A DNA stretch of 19,982 nucleotides from Acinetobacter lwoffii (GCF_019048525.1 NZ_CP077373.1:1-19982), one strand, 5' to 3'. Numbered from the stretch's first letter, positions 5,995-13,820 are shown. Program-made: numbers and translations. Notes: generated from the sequence alone by a model not told the origin.

Positions 5995-6023
5995 GTATAA
6001 GAATTTTAGCAGTTCTAAAACAA
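5995..6023 (-). promoter_or_regulatory. higBA promoter with operator in its spacer
   Basis: On the minus strand TTGTTT (6018-6023), a 17-bp spacer and TTATAC (5995-6000). The spacer holds TTTTAG (6004-6009) facing CTAAAA (6015-6020), a perfect 6-bp inverted repeat. A dimer of the XRE antitoxin bound there would block RNA polymerase. Confidence 0.6.
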
Positions 6024-6027
6024 AAAG

Positions 6028-6052
6028 ACGAGAACTATGAAATCTCGTTTTT
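6028..6052 (+). terminator. Short hairpin with T-run
   Basis: ACGAGA (6028-6033) pairs with TCTCGT (6043-6048), followed by TTTTT. It lies between the divergent higBA promoter and the zinc-cluster gene and could shield that gene from read-through. Confidence 0.4.
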
Positions 6053-6117
6053 GTGTAATCTGTATTATATTAATTTGAAATGAAACTTTATTATTATATT
6101 TTTAAGGGGAATAAATT

Positions 6118-6717
6118 ATGAGTAATTATATAGACTGCTCATGTAACGGAGATAATGAAAATTGCTTTAGATGTTATGGCTCAGGACGAATTAATCTGAA
6201 TGAATTAGACCCAATATTACCTATAAAAATTTTGCAAAATCCAAAATTGGAACTTGAAAAAAATTTCAATCATGAAACTTATGTAGTGACTAAAGATGAA
6301 AATGGAGAAATACAAAAAAAAATATTAGTTCAATGTAAAATTTGTGCAAATCAAATCGAAAAAGATATTTTCAAGGAGCATTTAATTACATGTAAAAAAA
6401 ATAAAATTCCTCTAAAAAAACCTATATATAATGAAAAAAAAGAATTTTGGATAAAAAATAGAAGGGGAAAGCTAGTCTGTATCGTTATATGTAATATATG
6501 CAATAGAAGAGTGAATAAAGAAAATCTAAAAAAACATATGCTAAAAGTACACTTCCAAGTTAAACATTTAAATAAAAGTAGCCTACAAGTTTCTTCAGAA
6601 CAATATGATGATGTTATTCAAGATAGAATGAATGACGATGCTACAAAATTATATGCACATTCCTATAGAGAGAATGGACGGTTTGGATCTCACCCAGAAC
6701 ATGATGATCATGAATAA
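6118..6717 (+). CDS. Uncharacterised protein with three Cys/His zinc-binding-like clusters
   Basis: A 199-residue, Lys/Asn-rich protein I do not recognise as a named family. Cluster 1 (residues 7-19): C7, C9, C16, C19 followed by YGSGR, like a DnaJ-type zinc turn. Cluster 2 (73-92): C73xxC76, H88xxxC92. Cluster 3 (125-145): C125xxC128, H140xxxxH145, a classical C2H2 finger (C-x2-C-x11-H-x4-H). The C-terminus is polar and acidic with several His. Start ATG has AAGGGGA upstream at good spacing. The gene is far more A+T-rich than mobA, suggesting separate acquisition. Nucleic-acid binding is plausible from the fingers but unproven. It stands alone, with no partner gene in the same direction. Confidence 0.85.
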   Translation: MSNYIDCSCNGDNENCFRCYGSGRINLNELDPILPIKILQNPKLELEKNFNHETYVVTKDENGEIQKKILVQCKICANQIEKDIFKEHLITCKKNKIPLKKPIYNEKKEFWIKNRRGKLVCIVICNICNRRVNKENLKKHMLKVHFQVKHLNKSSLQVSSEQYDDVIQDRMNDDATKLYAHSYRENGRFGSHPEHDDHE

Positions 6718-6956
6718 GATTTCTACTAAGCTCTATAATATACTTTCTGTTCAATAATTTTTAACGTGGATGCCGCTCTACAAGGTTTTTTAGCCAATTT
6801 TAAGAAAGGCTTATTAGAAGAATTTATCAATTTTTTAGACGTATGGTTTCTGAGTTAGAAAGTCGCTGTATTGATTCTATCAAATTTTTCAGTAACTTCC
6901 GAATCCTAATGTTTCGCTTTATGGCAAAAAATAGAGTGAACTCGATAAAAAAATGA
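6718..6956. other. Non-coding, degenerate-looking stretch
   Basis: A+T-rich. One open frame without ATG (6738-6860, containing DAALQGFLANFKKGLLEEF) might be a worn gene fragment, but I cannot name a source. No RNA gene or pdif site seen. Confidence 0.3.
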
Positions 6957-7007
6957 AACCCTCTAATTCTTGTTTTAATTATTTTTCTAACTAAGAATTA
7001 GAGGGTT
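6957..7007. repeat. Perfect 15-bp inverted repeat
   Basis: AACCCTCTAATTCTT (6957-6971) and AAGAATTAGAGGGTT (6993-7007), 21-nt A+T-rich loop. No strong T-run on the right, so it is a stable hairpin rather than a textbook terminator. It could end transcription from the zinc-cluster gene 240 bp upstream. Confidence 0.6.
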
Positions 7008-7084
7008 AATTTCTTTACCTCTGGAGTTTTATAATTATTGTTATAAAATTTATTAAATCACTTATTGCTCAAATAATCCTCACA

Positions 7085-7138
7085 ATCTGATCATTTACTC
7101 ATGGATAAGTGTGATGGAAATCACAAAAACGATCAGAT
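7085..7138. promoter_or_regulatory. CRP-like palindrome inside a larger inverted repeat
   Basis: TGTGA-N6-TCACA (7110-7125) matches the CRP/Vfr half-sites perfectly. It lies within ATCTGATC (7085-7092) facing GATCAGAT (7131-7138). It is downstream of the Pmp3-like gene, not in front of an obvious start, so it may be a hairpin or terminator rather than an activator site. Confidence 0.4.
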
Positions 7139-7162
7139 CTAAAAATCACACAATTACACTAT

Positions 7163-7354
7163 TTATGATGAGCGAATTGCTCTTTTAATTTTCTGATCAG
7201 TCTTGTATTGCGACAAAGCATAGACCGCCCAGATGGCAGCCGGGATCCAACCTAAAACTGTAATCTGAAGTAGCAAACAAATGATGCCTGCAAATGGTCG
7301 TCCTATGGTGAAAAACAGCAGCCATGGAAAAATTAAAGCAATTAGCAATCTCAT
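7163..7354 (-). CDS. YqaE/Pmp3-like small membrane protein
   Basis: A 63-residue protein with two hydrophobic helices (about residues 3-28 and 29-47) and a basic tail (KTDQKIKRAIRSS). The stretch GRPFAGIICLLLQITVLGWIPAAIWAVYAL resembles the Pmp3/YqaE family of small stress-related membrane proteins. AGGA precedes the ATG at suitable spacing. It follows the MobC-like gene by 29 bp on the same strand and is likely co-transcribed. Role in mobilisation is unknown; it may only be a passenger. Confidence 0.75.
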   Translation of the reverse strand: MRLLIALIFPWLLFFTIGRPFAGIICLLLQITVLGWIPAAIWAVYALSQYKTDQKIKRAIRSS

Positions 7355-7383
7355 TTCAAATTCCTATGTATCTTTTCAAAAAA

Positions 7384-7665
7384 TTAATAATTAACTGCCG
7401 GCAGATCAAACAGCTTACGATCTCTTTCATCCGTTAAATACTTATCCATCTGAGCAATTAATTTAGCTCTGGCTTGTTCATCATCTTCTGTGATTTTTAA
7501 CATGCAGGATCCGATTAAAATCTTACGTCTGGTATCGTCCTTTCTTGCCTGTTCTTTCTCTTTGGCTCGTTCTCTTGCTACTGCTGCCTGTCTTTGAGCC
7601 TTTAACTGCTTTAGCTTTTCTTCCTGTGCCTTGATTTTGCTGTCTAGTGTTTCAGTAACGCTCAT
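7384..7665 (-). CDS. MobC-like mobilisation accessory protein
   Basis: A 93-residue highly charged protein from ATG 7665. A coiled coil with Lys/Glu/Gln spans about residues 5-45 (KIKAQEEKLKQLKAQRQAAV); the rest is helical (EQARAKLIAQMDKYL). The frame is open upstream to 7821, but that part runs through the oriT repeats and lacks a ribosome-binding site, so the shorter start is preferred. It diverges from the relaxase with oriT between them, the arrangement of mobC and mobA in RSF1010. It probably helps the relaxase open oriT DNA. Family assigned by context and composition rather than by a firm motif. Confidence 0.7.
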   Translation of the reverse strand: MSVTETLDSKIKAQEEKLKQLKAQRQAAVARERAKEKEQARKDDTRRKILIGSCMLKITEDDEQARAKLIAQMDKYLTDERDRKLFDLPAVNY

Positions 7666-7704
7666 TAATCCAATACCATCATCCTGGGAAACCATCCCTA
7701 ACAT

Positions 7705-7790
7705 AAGCGCACTTGAATATGTATTCAAGGTGCTATATGTATAGTAATGTTTTCCTCGAAGAGCGCACTTATGCAAACTTCGTTTGCAAG
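7705..7790 (-). other. oriT of RSF1010/MOBQ type with two nic-like sites
   Basis: On the minus strand, an inverted repeat GCAAAC-GAA-GTTTGC (7787-7773) is followed by TAAGTGCGC, identical to the RSF1010 nic core. Cleavage is predicted between 7763 and 7762. Fifty-six bp further along the same strand a second unit occurs: CTTGAATA facing TATTCAAG (7712-7729), running into CAAGTGCGC (7715-7707). The divergent mob genes flank the region. Transfer would lead with the MobC-like gene and end with mobA. Confidence 0.85.
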
Positions 7791-7874
7791 TACGATTGGG
7801 GAGTCCCCAATACCCCGACAACCGTATCCACGGTTGTATTTCACTACGTGAAAATTTAAAAGCGAAAAACAGGC

Positions 7875-9311
7875 ATGGCGATTTACCACTTTTCAGTCAA
7901 AACCGTAGCACGATCAGCAGGGCGTTCCGCCACTGCTGCAATCGCCTATCGGGCCGGTGAAAAGATCTATTGTGAACGTGAAGGCCGAGAACATGACTAC
8001 AGCCGAAAAACCGGTGTGGAATATAAAGAAATTTATTTACCCAAAGACGCACCAGAGCATTTAAAAAACCGGGAAAGACTCTGGAATGAAGTAGAACAAC
8101 GAGAAACCCGAAAAAACTCGACAGTTGCGCGGGAATTTGAAATCGCTTTTCCAAATGAATTAAATCAGGAACAACGCCTGGCCATGCTCGAAGAATTATG
8201 TGCCAGCATCGTGGAAAGACATCAGGTAGCAGTCGATGCCTGTATTCATGCACCGCATACCGGATCCGGCAGTGATGAGCGCAATTATCACGCCCATATC
8301 CTAATGAGCACACGTAAACTTACGCCAGAAGGTTTTACAGAGAAAACCCGGGAACTCGATCAGAAACACAGTGGAGAAATCGATCACTGGCGTGAACACT
8401 TTGCCGATATCTGCAATGTGCACCTGGATCTGGCCGGATCCACAGCCCGGGTCGACCACCGCAGCTACAAAGACCAGGAGAATGGCCTGGAAGCCACCCT
8501 GCACGAAGGACCGAAAGTCACCGAACTACGTAGAAGAGGCATCGAAACCGAAATCAGCCGAAGCAATGATGAAATCAAACAGAGAAATCAGGCTCAGTTG
8601 CAATACGACAAAAATATGGACGTTCTAATTGCTGAAAATGAGATAAAACTCAGCACATTGAAAACAGAACAGCAGATCCAAATCAAGAATAGCGCTAAAA
8701 CGCCACCAATTGACGAAAAATCCCTGTTTGAGGAAAAACAGAGGGAAACCCTTGGCAAAGTGCTAAAACGCGAAATCAGCGCAAAAGACGCGAATCTAGA
8801 CCTGGATTTCATGCAGCAGCATCTAGAGAAGGCCGAAATAACCCTGACCAAGCACCACAAACATCAAAACGAGTTCAATCAGCAGCTTGCCCAGGAGATC
8901 GTGAAAAGCGGACTCAAGCAAAGTCATGACAAATTGCAAAGCCTGGTCGATCAACACAACGAATTAACCCAGAACAAACCCTTACTGTTTGGAAAAAAAG
9001 CCTGGGAAGCCCAACGTGATGAGATCTACCAGGAACACAAAAAGCTGAAAGGTCAGCATGAACACCAGAAAAAACATGGTGTGAAGGATTTATTGGAGAA
9101 TAAAAAGTTCAAAGAACATGCCTGGAAGCAGTACCAACAACAACATCCGGCCAAAGCCAAGCAATACCAGACTCTATACCCATCCTATCAAGTCATTAAA
9201 AAATGTGTGGATGAGATCAAAGCAGAACAACAGATGAAACTCAGACAAGAACAACAGCTCAAAGCACAGCAACATGCGCCTAAAATGAAATCTCGTGGCA
9301 TGAGTCGATAA
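7875..9311 (+). CDS. mobA: MobA/MobL relaxase, MOBQ family
   Basis: A 478-residue conjugative relaxase that nicks oriT and stays bound to the 5' end. The N-terminal relaxase domain covers about residues 1-200: MAIYHFSVKTVARSAGRSA with the likely catalytic Y25, RNSTVAREFEIAFP (~80-93, acidic motif) and the metal-binding H125 with NYHAH (137-141). Residues ~215-478 are a long Gln/Lys/Glu-rich coiled-coil region. There is no primase domain as in RSF1010 MobA, so it is a short form. The conserved N-terminus fixes the start, though its ribosome-binding site is weak. GC is higher than in the rest of the plasmid. No coupling protein or pilus genes are present: mobilisable, not self-transmissible. 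Confidence 0.95.
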   Translation: MAIYHFSVKTVARSAGRSATAAIAYRAGEKIYCEREGREHDYSRKTGVEYKEIYLPKDAPEHLKNRERLWNEVEQRETRKNSTVAREFEIAFPNELNQEQRLAMLEELCASIVERHQVAVDACIHAPHTGSGSDERNYHAHILMSTRKLTPEGFTEKTRELDQKHSGEIDHWREHFADICNVHLDLAGSTARVDHRSYKDQENGLEATLHEGPKVTELRRRGIETEISRSNDEIKQRNQAQLQYDKNMDVLIAENEIKLSTLKTEQQIQIKNSAKTPPIDEKSLFEEKQRETLGKVLKREISAKDANLDLDFMQQHLEKAEITLTKHHKHQNEFNQQLAQEIVKSGLKQSHDKLQSLVDQHNELTQNKPLLFGKKAWEAQRDEIYQEHKKLKGQHEHQKKHGVKDLLENKKFKEHAWKQYQQQHPAKAKQYQTLYPSYQVIKKCVDEIKAEQQMKLRQEQQLKAQQHAPKMKSRGMSR

Positions 9312-9314
9312 ACA

Positions 9315-9589
9315 GAGCGAGTGTCTACGAGCGAACTGAAAAAATTCGCCCCTTTCTTTCCCTGATTACAAGCTCCCTATCCATCCATCACCTGCATGGC
9401 AGAGCATCCCGCATGGGTGCGAACTTTCCAAATTGGCTTCCCAAACCGAGCGAAGTGAGTAAAAAAGCTCATGAGCGAAGCGAATTCCGAGCTGCTTTTG
9501 CTTTTTCTTAAATTCACGAGAATATGAACCAAAAATTGCCCCGACGAATCGAGCGAAAGCGAGATTCAATAGAGTTTGAGCGAAGCGAA
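9315..9589. repeat. Dispersed GAGCGA-family short repeats
   Basis: Six copies on the plus strand: GAGCGAGTG (9315), GAGCGAAC (9329), GAGCGAAGTGAG (9448), GAGCGAAGCGAA (9473), GAGCGAAAGCGAG (9551), GAGCGAAGCGAA (9578). They occupy the spacer between mobA and the origin. No convincing gene covers them. They may bind a protein or reflect local duplication. Confidence 0.6.
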
Positions 9590-9606
9590 AACCAAGGGCA
9601 ATTTTT
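9531..9606. repeat. 11-bp inverted repeat between mobA and oriV
   Basis: AAAAATTGCCC (9531-9541) faces GGGCAATTTTT (9596-9606), 54-bp centre holding two GAGCGA repeats. The right arm ends in five T, so it could terminate mobA transcription before the origin. Confidence 0.55.
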
Positions 9607-9693
9607 CATGAAATATGCTTTTAATTATTTTTAAGCTTTTAAATGCTTTTAGATAGCCTGTAAACCTGAATTTATAAGGCTTTGAGAGATTAT
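9607..9693. other. A+T-rich candidate DNA-unwinding element
   Basis: Beside the iterons and almost free of G/C at 9607-9655. It holds three related units, ATGCTTTTAA (9615), AAGCTTTTAAA (9633) and ATGCTTTTA (9643), like the tandem A+T-rich repeats at which iteron origins melt. No DnaA box is seen here. Confidence 0.5.
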
Positions 9694-9781
9694 AAAACGA
9701 GGTTTACCTTGCATTAAAACGAGGTTTACCTTGCATTAAAACGAGGTTTACCTTGCATTAAAACGAGGTTTACCTTGCATT
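9694..9781 (+). repeat. Four perfect 22-bp iterons (oriV)
   Basis: Four identical head-to-tail 22-mers start at 9694, 9716, 9738 and 9760, each AAAACG followed by AGGTTTACCTTGCATT. They end 55 bp before the rep start. Rep monomers bind such iterons to open the origin; surplus Rep couples iterons and limits copy number. Confidence 0.95.
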
Positions 9782-9798
9782 AAGCGAGTTGATAATAT

Positions 9799-9806
9799 AA
9801 CCTCGT
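9799..9806 (-). promoter_or_regulatory. Inverted half-iteron before rep
   Basis: AACCTCGT is the reverse complement of ACGAGGTT, the left half of each iteron. It lies between the last iteron and the rep ATG. In iteron plasmids such inverted partial sites are where Rep dimers repress rep. No convincing -35/-10 pair is visible around it. Confidence 0.45.
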
Positions 9807-9836
9807 CTTATTGACTTAAAAATATAAATTTTTCAT

Positions 9837-10760
9837 ATGAAAACCGAACTAATTGTCAAAGATAACGCTTTAATTAATGCTAGTTATAACCTTGATCTAG
9901 TAGAACAACGATTAATTCTTTTAGCTATCGTTGAAGCCAGGGAATCAGGTAAAGGGATAAATGCTAATGATCCATTAACAGTTCATGCTGAAAGTTATAT
10001 CAATCAATTTGGTGTACATCGAAATACTGCTTATCAAGCCTTAAAAGATGCTTGCGATGACCTATTTGCAAGACAATTCAGTTATCAAAGTCTTAGTGAA
10101 AAAGGTAATGTCATTAATCACAAGTCAAGATGGGTAAGCGAGGTTGCTTATATTGATAATGAGGCTGTCGTTAGACTTATTTTTGCTCCAGCTATTGTGC
10201 CTTTAATAACTCGATTAGAAGAACAATTTACAAAGTATGAGATACAGCAAATAAGCAATTTAACGAGTGCTTATGCTGTTCGCTTATATGAAATATTGAT
10301 TGCGTGGCGTAGTACCGGAAAAACGCCTCTTATAACTATCTACGATTTCAGACAAAAAATAGGTGTACTCGAGACTGAATACAAAAGGATGTACGATTTT
10401 AAGAAATATGTTTTAGACATTGCATTAAAGCAAGTAAATGAACATACCGATATTAATGTCAAAGTTGAACAACATAAAACCGGCAGATCCATTACGGGCT
10501 TTTCATTTAGCTTCAAACAGAAAAAGTCAGCAACAAATACAGCCAATGACATTAGTCAGGACAAAGAGCTAAAAATCAATTTGACTGATGCACAACGATA
10601 TTTATTTGCTAGTAAATTATCAGAACTTCCTGAGATGGCTAAACTTTCACAAGGTAATGAAAGCTATGAACAGTTTGCTGCTCGGATTGTAACCATGCTG
10701 CAAGAGCCAAATAAATTAAAAGAATTTATGCCATTACTTCGAAAAGTCGGCTTTCAATGA
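9837..10760 (+). CDS. repB: Rep_3 family replication initiator (complete)
   Basis: A 307-residue initiator of iteron plasmids. The N-terminal winged-helix domain begins with the family's hallmark VKDNALINASYNLDLVEQR, then LILLAIVEA. The second winged helix starts near residue 130 (YEIQQISNLTSAYAVRLYEIL) and includes the DNA-contacting FRQKIGV stretch. Length is normal for Acinetobacter Rep_3 proteins. The ATG lacks a good Shine-Dalgarno, but the conserved N-terminus supports it. Iterons lie immediately upstream and a replication-associated DNA-binding protein gene follows after 67 bp. The C-terminal ~45 residues are helical. Confidence 0.97.
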   Translation: MKTELIVKDNALINASYNLDLVEQRLILLAIVEARESGKGINANDPLTVHAESYINQFGVHRNTAYQALKDACDDLFARQFSYQSLSEKGNVINHKSRWVSEVAYIDNEAVVRLIFAPAIVPLITRLEEQFTKYEIQQISNLTSAYAVRLYEILIAWRSTGKTPLITIYDFRQKIGVLETEYKRMYDFKKYVLDIALKQVNEHTDINVKVEQHKTGRSITGFSFSFKQKKSATNTANDISQDKELKINLTDAQRYLFASKLSELPEMAKLSQGNESYEQFAARIVTMLQEPNKLKEFMPLLRKVGFQ

Positions 10761-10827
10761 ATGATGTCAATTGACATAGTAAAGTTAACAATCAACTATT
10801 AACACTATTTGAAAACTGGTTTACATA

Positions 10828-11364
10828 ATGAAAAAACTGTCAGTTTCAGAACTAGCGAAATTATATGGATATTCAAGACAAGCTGTATATGCCCATATAA
10901 AGAAAGGAAATTTATCAAAAGGATCGGATGGATTAATTGACTTTTCAGAAGCCTTGAGAGTTTTTGGGGAACCACAAAAAAGCAATTCTAGTGTCAACCA
11001 AAGTCAATCAACTAGTAGGCATAACTTAACAGAAGTTGACTTGCTAAAACGTCAAGTTGACATGCTGGAAAAACAATTAAATCAGGCAATACAGAGAGAA
11101 AATCAATCATTAGAACGTGAATCGTTTTATCAAGAACAGATTGAGGCCATGCAGCGCTTACTGGAAGCTCCAAAAGCCAATATGACTACGTTTACCGATC
11201 ATGGATCTGAACAGGATATAGCAACAGATTCTCGGCCACAGACTGAATCGAACTATGACGGATTGACTACTCCAGAGAACAAACGCATCCCTGTTCCAGA
11301 ACATATTGAGCCTACACCTAAAAAGAGGGGCTTCCTGAGTCGTTTTTTCCTTCCTTACGGTTAA
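10828..11364 (+). CDS. Replication-associated DNA-binding protein, copy 2
   Basis: Identical to the gene at 837; its palindromic promoter candidate is at 10765-10802. Confidence 0.8.
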   Translation: MKKLSVSELAKLYGYSRQAVYAHIKKGNLSKGSDGLIDFSEALRVFGEPQKSNSSVNQSQSTSRHNLTEVDLLKRQVDMLEKQLNQAIQRENQSLERESFYQEQIEAMQRLLEAPKANMTTFTDHGSEQDIATDSRPQTESNYDGLTTPENKRIPVPEHIEPTPKKRGFLSRFFLPYG

Positions 11365-11508
11365 CCAGGACTCCACTTTTTTGATGAGCCAATTTCAGTG
11401 CAAGCACATGAAATAATGACTCCTCAAAAAACCGGATGAGGTTTATTAAAACTGAACAAAACCGTGGAACATTGCTTAAATAGTAAGCGTGGAACATGAA
11501 AAATCATT

Positions 11509-11542
11509 AAAAAAGCCCAACTGAGTGCAGTTGGGCTTTTTT
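11509..11542 (+). terminator. Intrinsic terminator, copy 2
   Basis: Same hairpin as at 1518. Confidence 0.92.
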
Positions 11543-11583
11543 GTATACGATAAGACTATGATTTATATAGAATAAAAAAGAGC

Positions 11584-11611
11584 ATTTCGTATAAGGTGTA
11601 TTATGTTAATT
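11584..11611 (+). other. pdif site, XerC/XerD orientation, copy 2
   Basis: Same arms and GGTGTA spacer as at 1593. Confidence 0.9.
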
Positions 11612-11646
11612 TTAGAGATTCTACATAAATGTAGAGTCTCCTTCAC

Positions 11647-13107
11647 TTAGATTCTGGCATGTGTTCCATACTTATCAATCATGATAGAGCTAGCTTCATT
11701 TAAGCCACGCACAGTGACATTCACACCATTCTTTTGAAATTTATTTACAACAGAATCAAGCATGGCGACTGATGTTACGTCCCAAATGTGAGAATGGGTC
11801 AAATCAATAATCACATCCTTTACATCCTCTTTAAAGTCAAAACCTTGCATGAATTTTTCAGAAGAACTAAAGAAGATCTGACCTCTCAAATCATACAAAC
11901 GGGCCGTTCCCTCAAAAGAAGCTGTCACCTGGATATCATTTTCAAGTTTATTCGCCAAGAACAAGGCTGAAAGCAATACGCCCGTTAATACACCTAGAGC
12001 CAAGTTATGCGTAGCAACAACTACAATCACTGTCGCAATCATGACGATATTACTACTCTTAGGATTATCTTTTAACTGAGTGACAGAACTCCATTCAAAA
12101 GTACTAATAGAGACCATGATCATCACCGCTACCAATGCAGCCATTGGAATCACTTTGAGCCAGTCACTAATAAATACAACCAGAATAAGAAGAAAAATAC
12201 CCGCAGAGAATGTTGATAAGCGTGTAAGGCCGCCTGATTTTACGTTAATCATAGATTGACCAATCATGGCACAACCGGCCATGCCACCCATAAAGCCAGA
12301 AGCAATATTCGCAATCCCTTGTCCCTTACATTCCTGATATTTATCACTTGGCGTATCTGTCATTTCATCCACGATGGTTGCTGTCATCATCGATTCAAGT
12401 AAACCTACAGCCGCCAGTGCTACCGAGTAAGGCAAAATAATCATCAATGTTTCAATATTCAAAGGAATATTTGGAATCAAAAACATTGGAAGTGTGTCAG
12501 GTAAAGACCCCATATCACCCACAGTCCGTACATCAATTCCTAAAGCGATTGCCAGTAATGTGATCGCAATGATGCAGACAAGTGGAGAGGGGAGTAATTT
12601 TCCTAATTTGGGAACCAAAGGAAAGAGATAAATAATCGCCAGACCTAAAGCAACCAGAGCATATACATGCCAGGTCACATTAATCAGTTCTGGTAACTGA
12701 GCCATGAAAATTAAGATCGCTAACGCATTTACGAATCCAATAACTACAGATTTAGATACGAACCGCATTAACTTGGCGAGCTTTAAATAGCCTGCCAATA
12801 TCTGAATTATGCCTGTCAGAATTGTTGCTGCCAGCAGATATTCAAGCCCATGCTCTTTGACCAATGTGACCATAAGCAGTGCCATAGCCCCTGTAGCAGC
12901 TGAAATCATTGCTGGACGACCACCTACGAAAGAAATCACGACAGCAATACAGAAGGATGCGTATAGACCGACTTTAGGATCTACACCTGCAATAATTGAA
13001 AATGCGATGGCTTCAGGGATGAGTGCAAGACCGACGACTAATCCGGCAAGTACATCCCCACGGATGTTAGAGAACCACTGTTCTCGGACATTAGATAACA
13101 TAAACAT
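11647..13107 (-). CDS. SulP family anion transporter, copy 2
   Basis: Identical to the gene at 1656; the operator-like inverted repeat lies at 13137-13194. Confidence 0.92.
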   Translation of the reverse strand: MFMLSNVREQWFSNIRGDVLAGLVVGLALIPEAIAFSIIAGVDPKVGLYASFCIAVVISFVGGRPAMISAATGAMALLMVTLVKEHGLEYLLAATILTGIIQILAGYLKLAKLMRFVSKSVVIGFVNALAILIFMAQLPELINVTWHVYALVALGLAIIYLFPLVPKLGKLLPSPLVCIIAITLLAIALGIDVRTVGDMGSLPDTLPMFLIPNIPLNIETLMIILPYSVALAAVGLLESMMTATIVDEMTDTPSDKYQECKGQGIANIASGFMGGMAGCAMIGQSMINVKSGGLTRLSTFSAGIFLLILVVFISDWLKVIPMAALVAVMIMVSISTFEWSSVTQLKDNPKSSNIVMIATVIVVVATHNLALGVLTGVLLSALFLANKLENDIQVTASFEGTARLYDLRGQIFFSSSEKFMQGFDFKEDVKDVIIDLTHSHIWDVTSVAMLDSVVNKFQKNGVNVTVRGLNEASSIMIDKYGTHARI

Positions 13108-13348
13108 AGCCTGTTTTTTAATTTTTCAGATAGGCCAGTGATGTGATATATACAACACACAAGCGACTACACCACATCACTAGACAGTGATGAGTTATTT
13201 ACAGATTTAAGAGGGTAAATAAACTTAAGGTGGCGTAAGCGTCATAAGATGGAGGAACTTTTTAGAGTAAAAAATCAGGACAAGGGTAACAGCTAGGTAC
13301 TTTTTTATAAAGCCTGGATGTTATACCAAGCTTTGTTTAATCGGTATT

Positions 13349-13558
13349 TTATGAAGCTTTTAGCTCCCCAAGTAATTGACCTATTTCCAAACGTGTATAG
13401 CCACGTTCTTTAAAGATCAAAACAATAGCCTGTTTATAATCTTCAGAAGTGGCCGTTTTATATTTATTAATTAATTGCAGCTCAGCATTAAGCTGAAGGT
13501 CATTTTTGATGGTCAATACTTCTGCAGAGACTTTATTAAAAATCTTGAAATTAAACAT
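13349..13558 (-). CDS. Small unknown protein of the fluoride module, copy 2
   Basis: Identical to the gene at 3358, using the same internal ATG. Confidence 0.6.
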   Translation of the reverse strand: MFNFKIFNKVSAEVLTIKNDLQLNAELQLINKYKTATSEDYKQAIVLIFKERGYTRLEIGQLLGELKAS

Positions 13559-13761
13559 ACAGGTGCTCTTTATCAATATTGTAGCGGCCCGACTACAACA
13601 AACACCTGCCTCAGCTTAGCTGGACACCCTTTCCAAAAAGATTATAGAAAAAATGAAAAGTTTCAAGTTTTACTAAACTAAAGATAAAAAAGTATCAAAC
13701 TTACGTATTTTAATAATAGAAGGTTGTTGAATTAGCTAATCAATTTTTAAATAATAGTACT

Positions 13762-13820
13762 CAAAGGAGATGGCTATCCTCCTTACACAAACCGCCAATT
13801 CTGGCTGATGATACCTACGT
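13762..13820 (+). promoter_or_regulatory. Fluoride riboswitch, copy 2
   Basis: Same aptamer as at 3771; its expression platform continues to 13876. Confidence 0.95.

Larger units (their letters stand above)
1..9991. repeat. Plasmid unit, copy 1 (tandem direct repeat of the whole plasmid)
   Basis: First of two complete 9,991-bp units. All genes recur 9,991 bp downstream with identical translations, and spot checks of non-coding sites (iterons, pdif, riboswitch, terminators) are also identical. The end of the window joins its beginning with the same bases seen across 9991/9992, so one unit is a closed circle. I compared proteins and selected sites, not every base. Confidence 0.97.

Noticed and set aside
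5985..6012. Third pdif site near higB (GGCGTATAA resembles a XerC arm)
   Set aside because: The XerD half does not match and the sequence is explained by the higBA promoter.
7696..7723. pdif-like CTAACATAA beside oriT
   Set aside because: No XerC arm at the required 6-bp distance; the bases belong to the second nic-like unit.
7666..7821. N-terminal extension of the MobC-like protein
   Set aside because: It reads through oriT hairpins and nic sites, and upstream ATGs lack a ribosome-binding site.
7897..8860. Several open frames opposite or overlapping mobA
   Set aside because: They lie wholly inside the relaxase coding region and have no family features.
9366..9569. Minus-strand 67-codon open frame after mobA
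   Set aside because: It runs through the GAGCGA repeats and has no ribosome-binding site or recognisable motif; its composition is explained by the repeats.
9694..9781. CRISPR array
   Set aside because: The 22-bp units are contiguous without spacers; they are iterons in front of rep.
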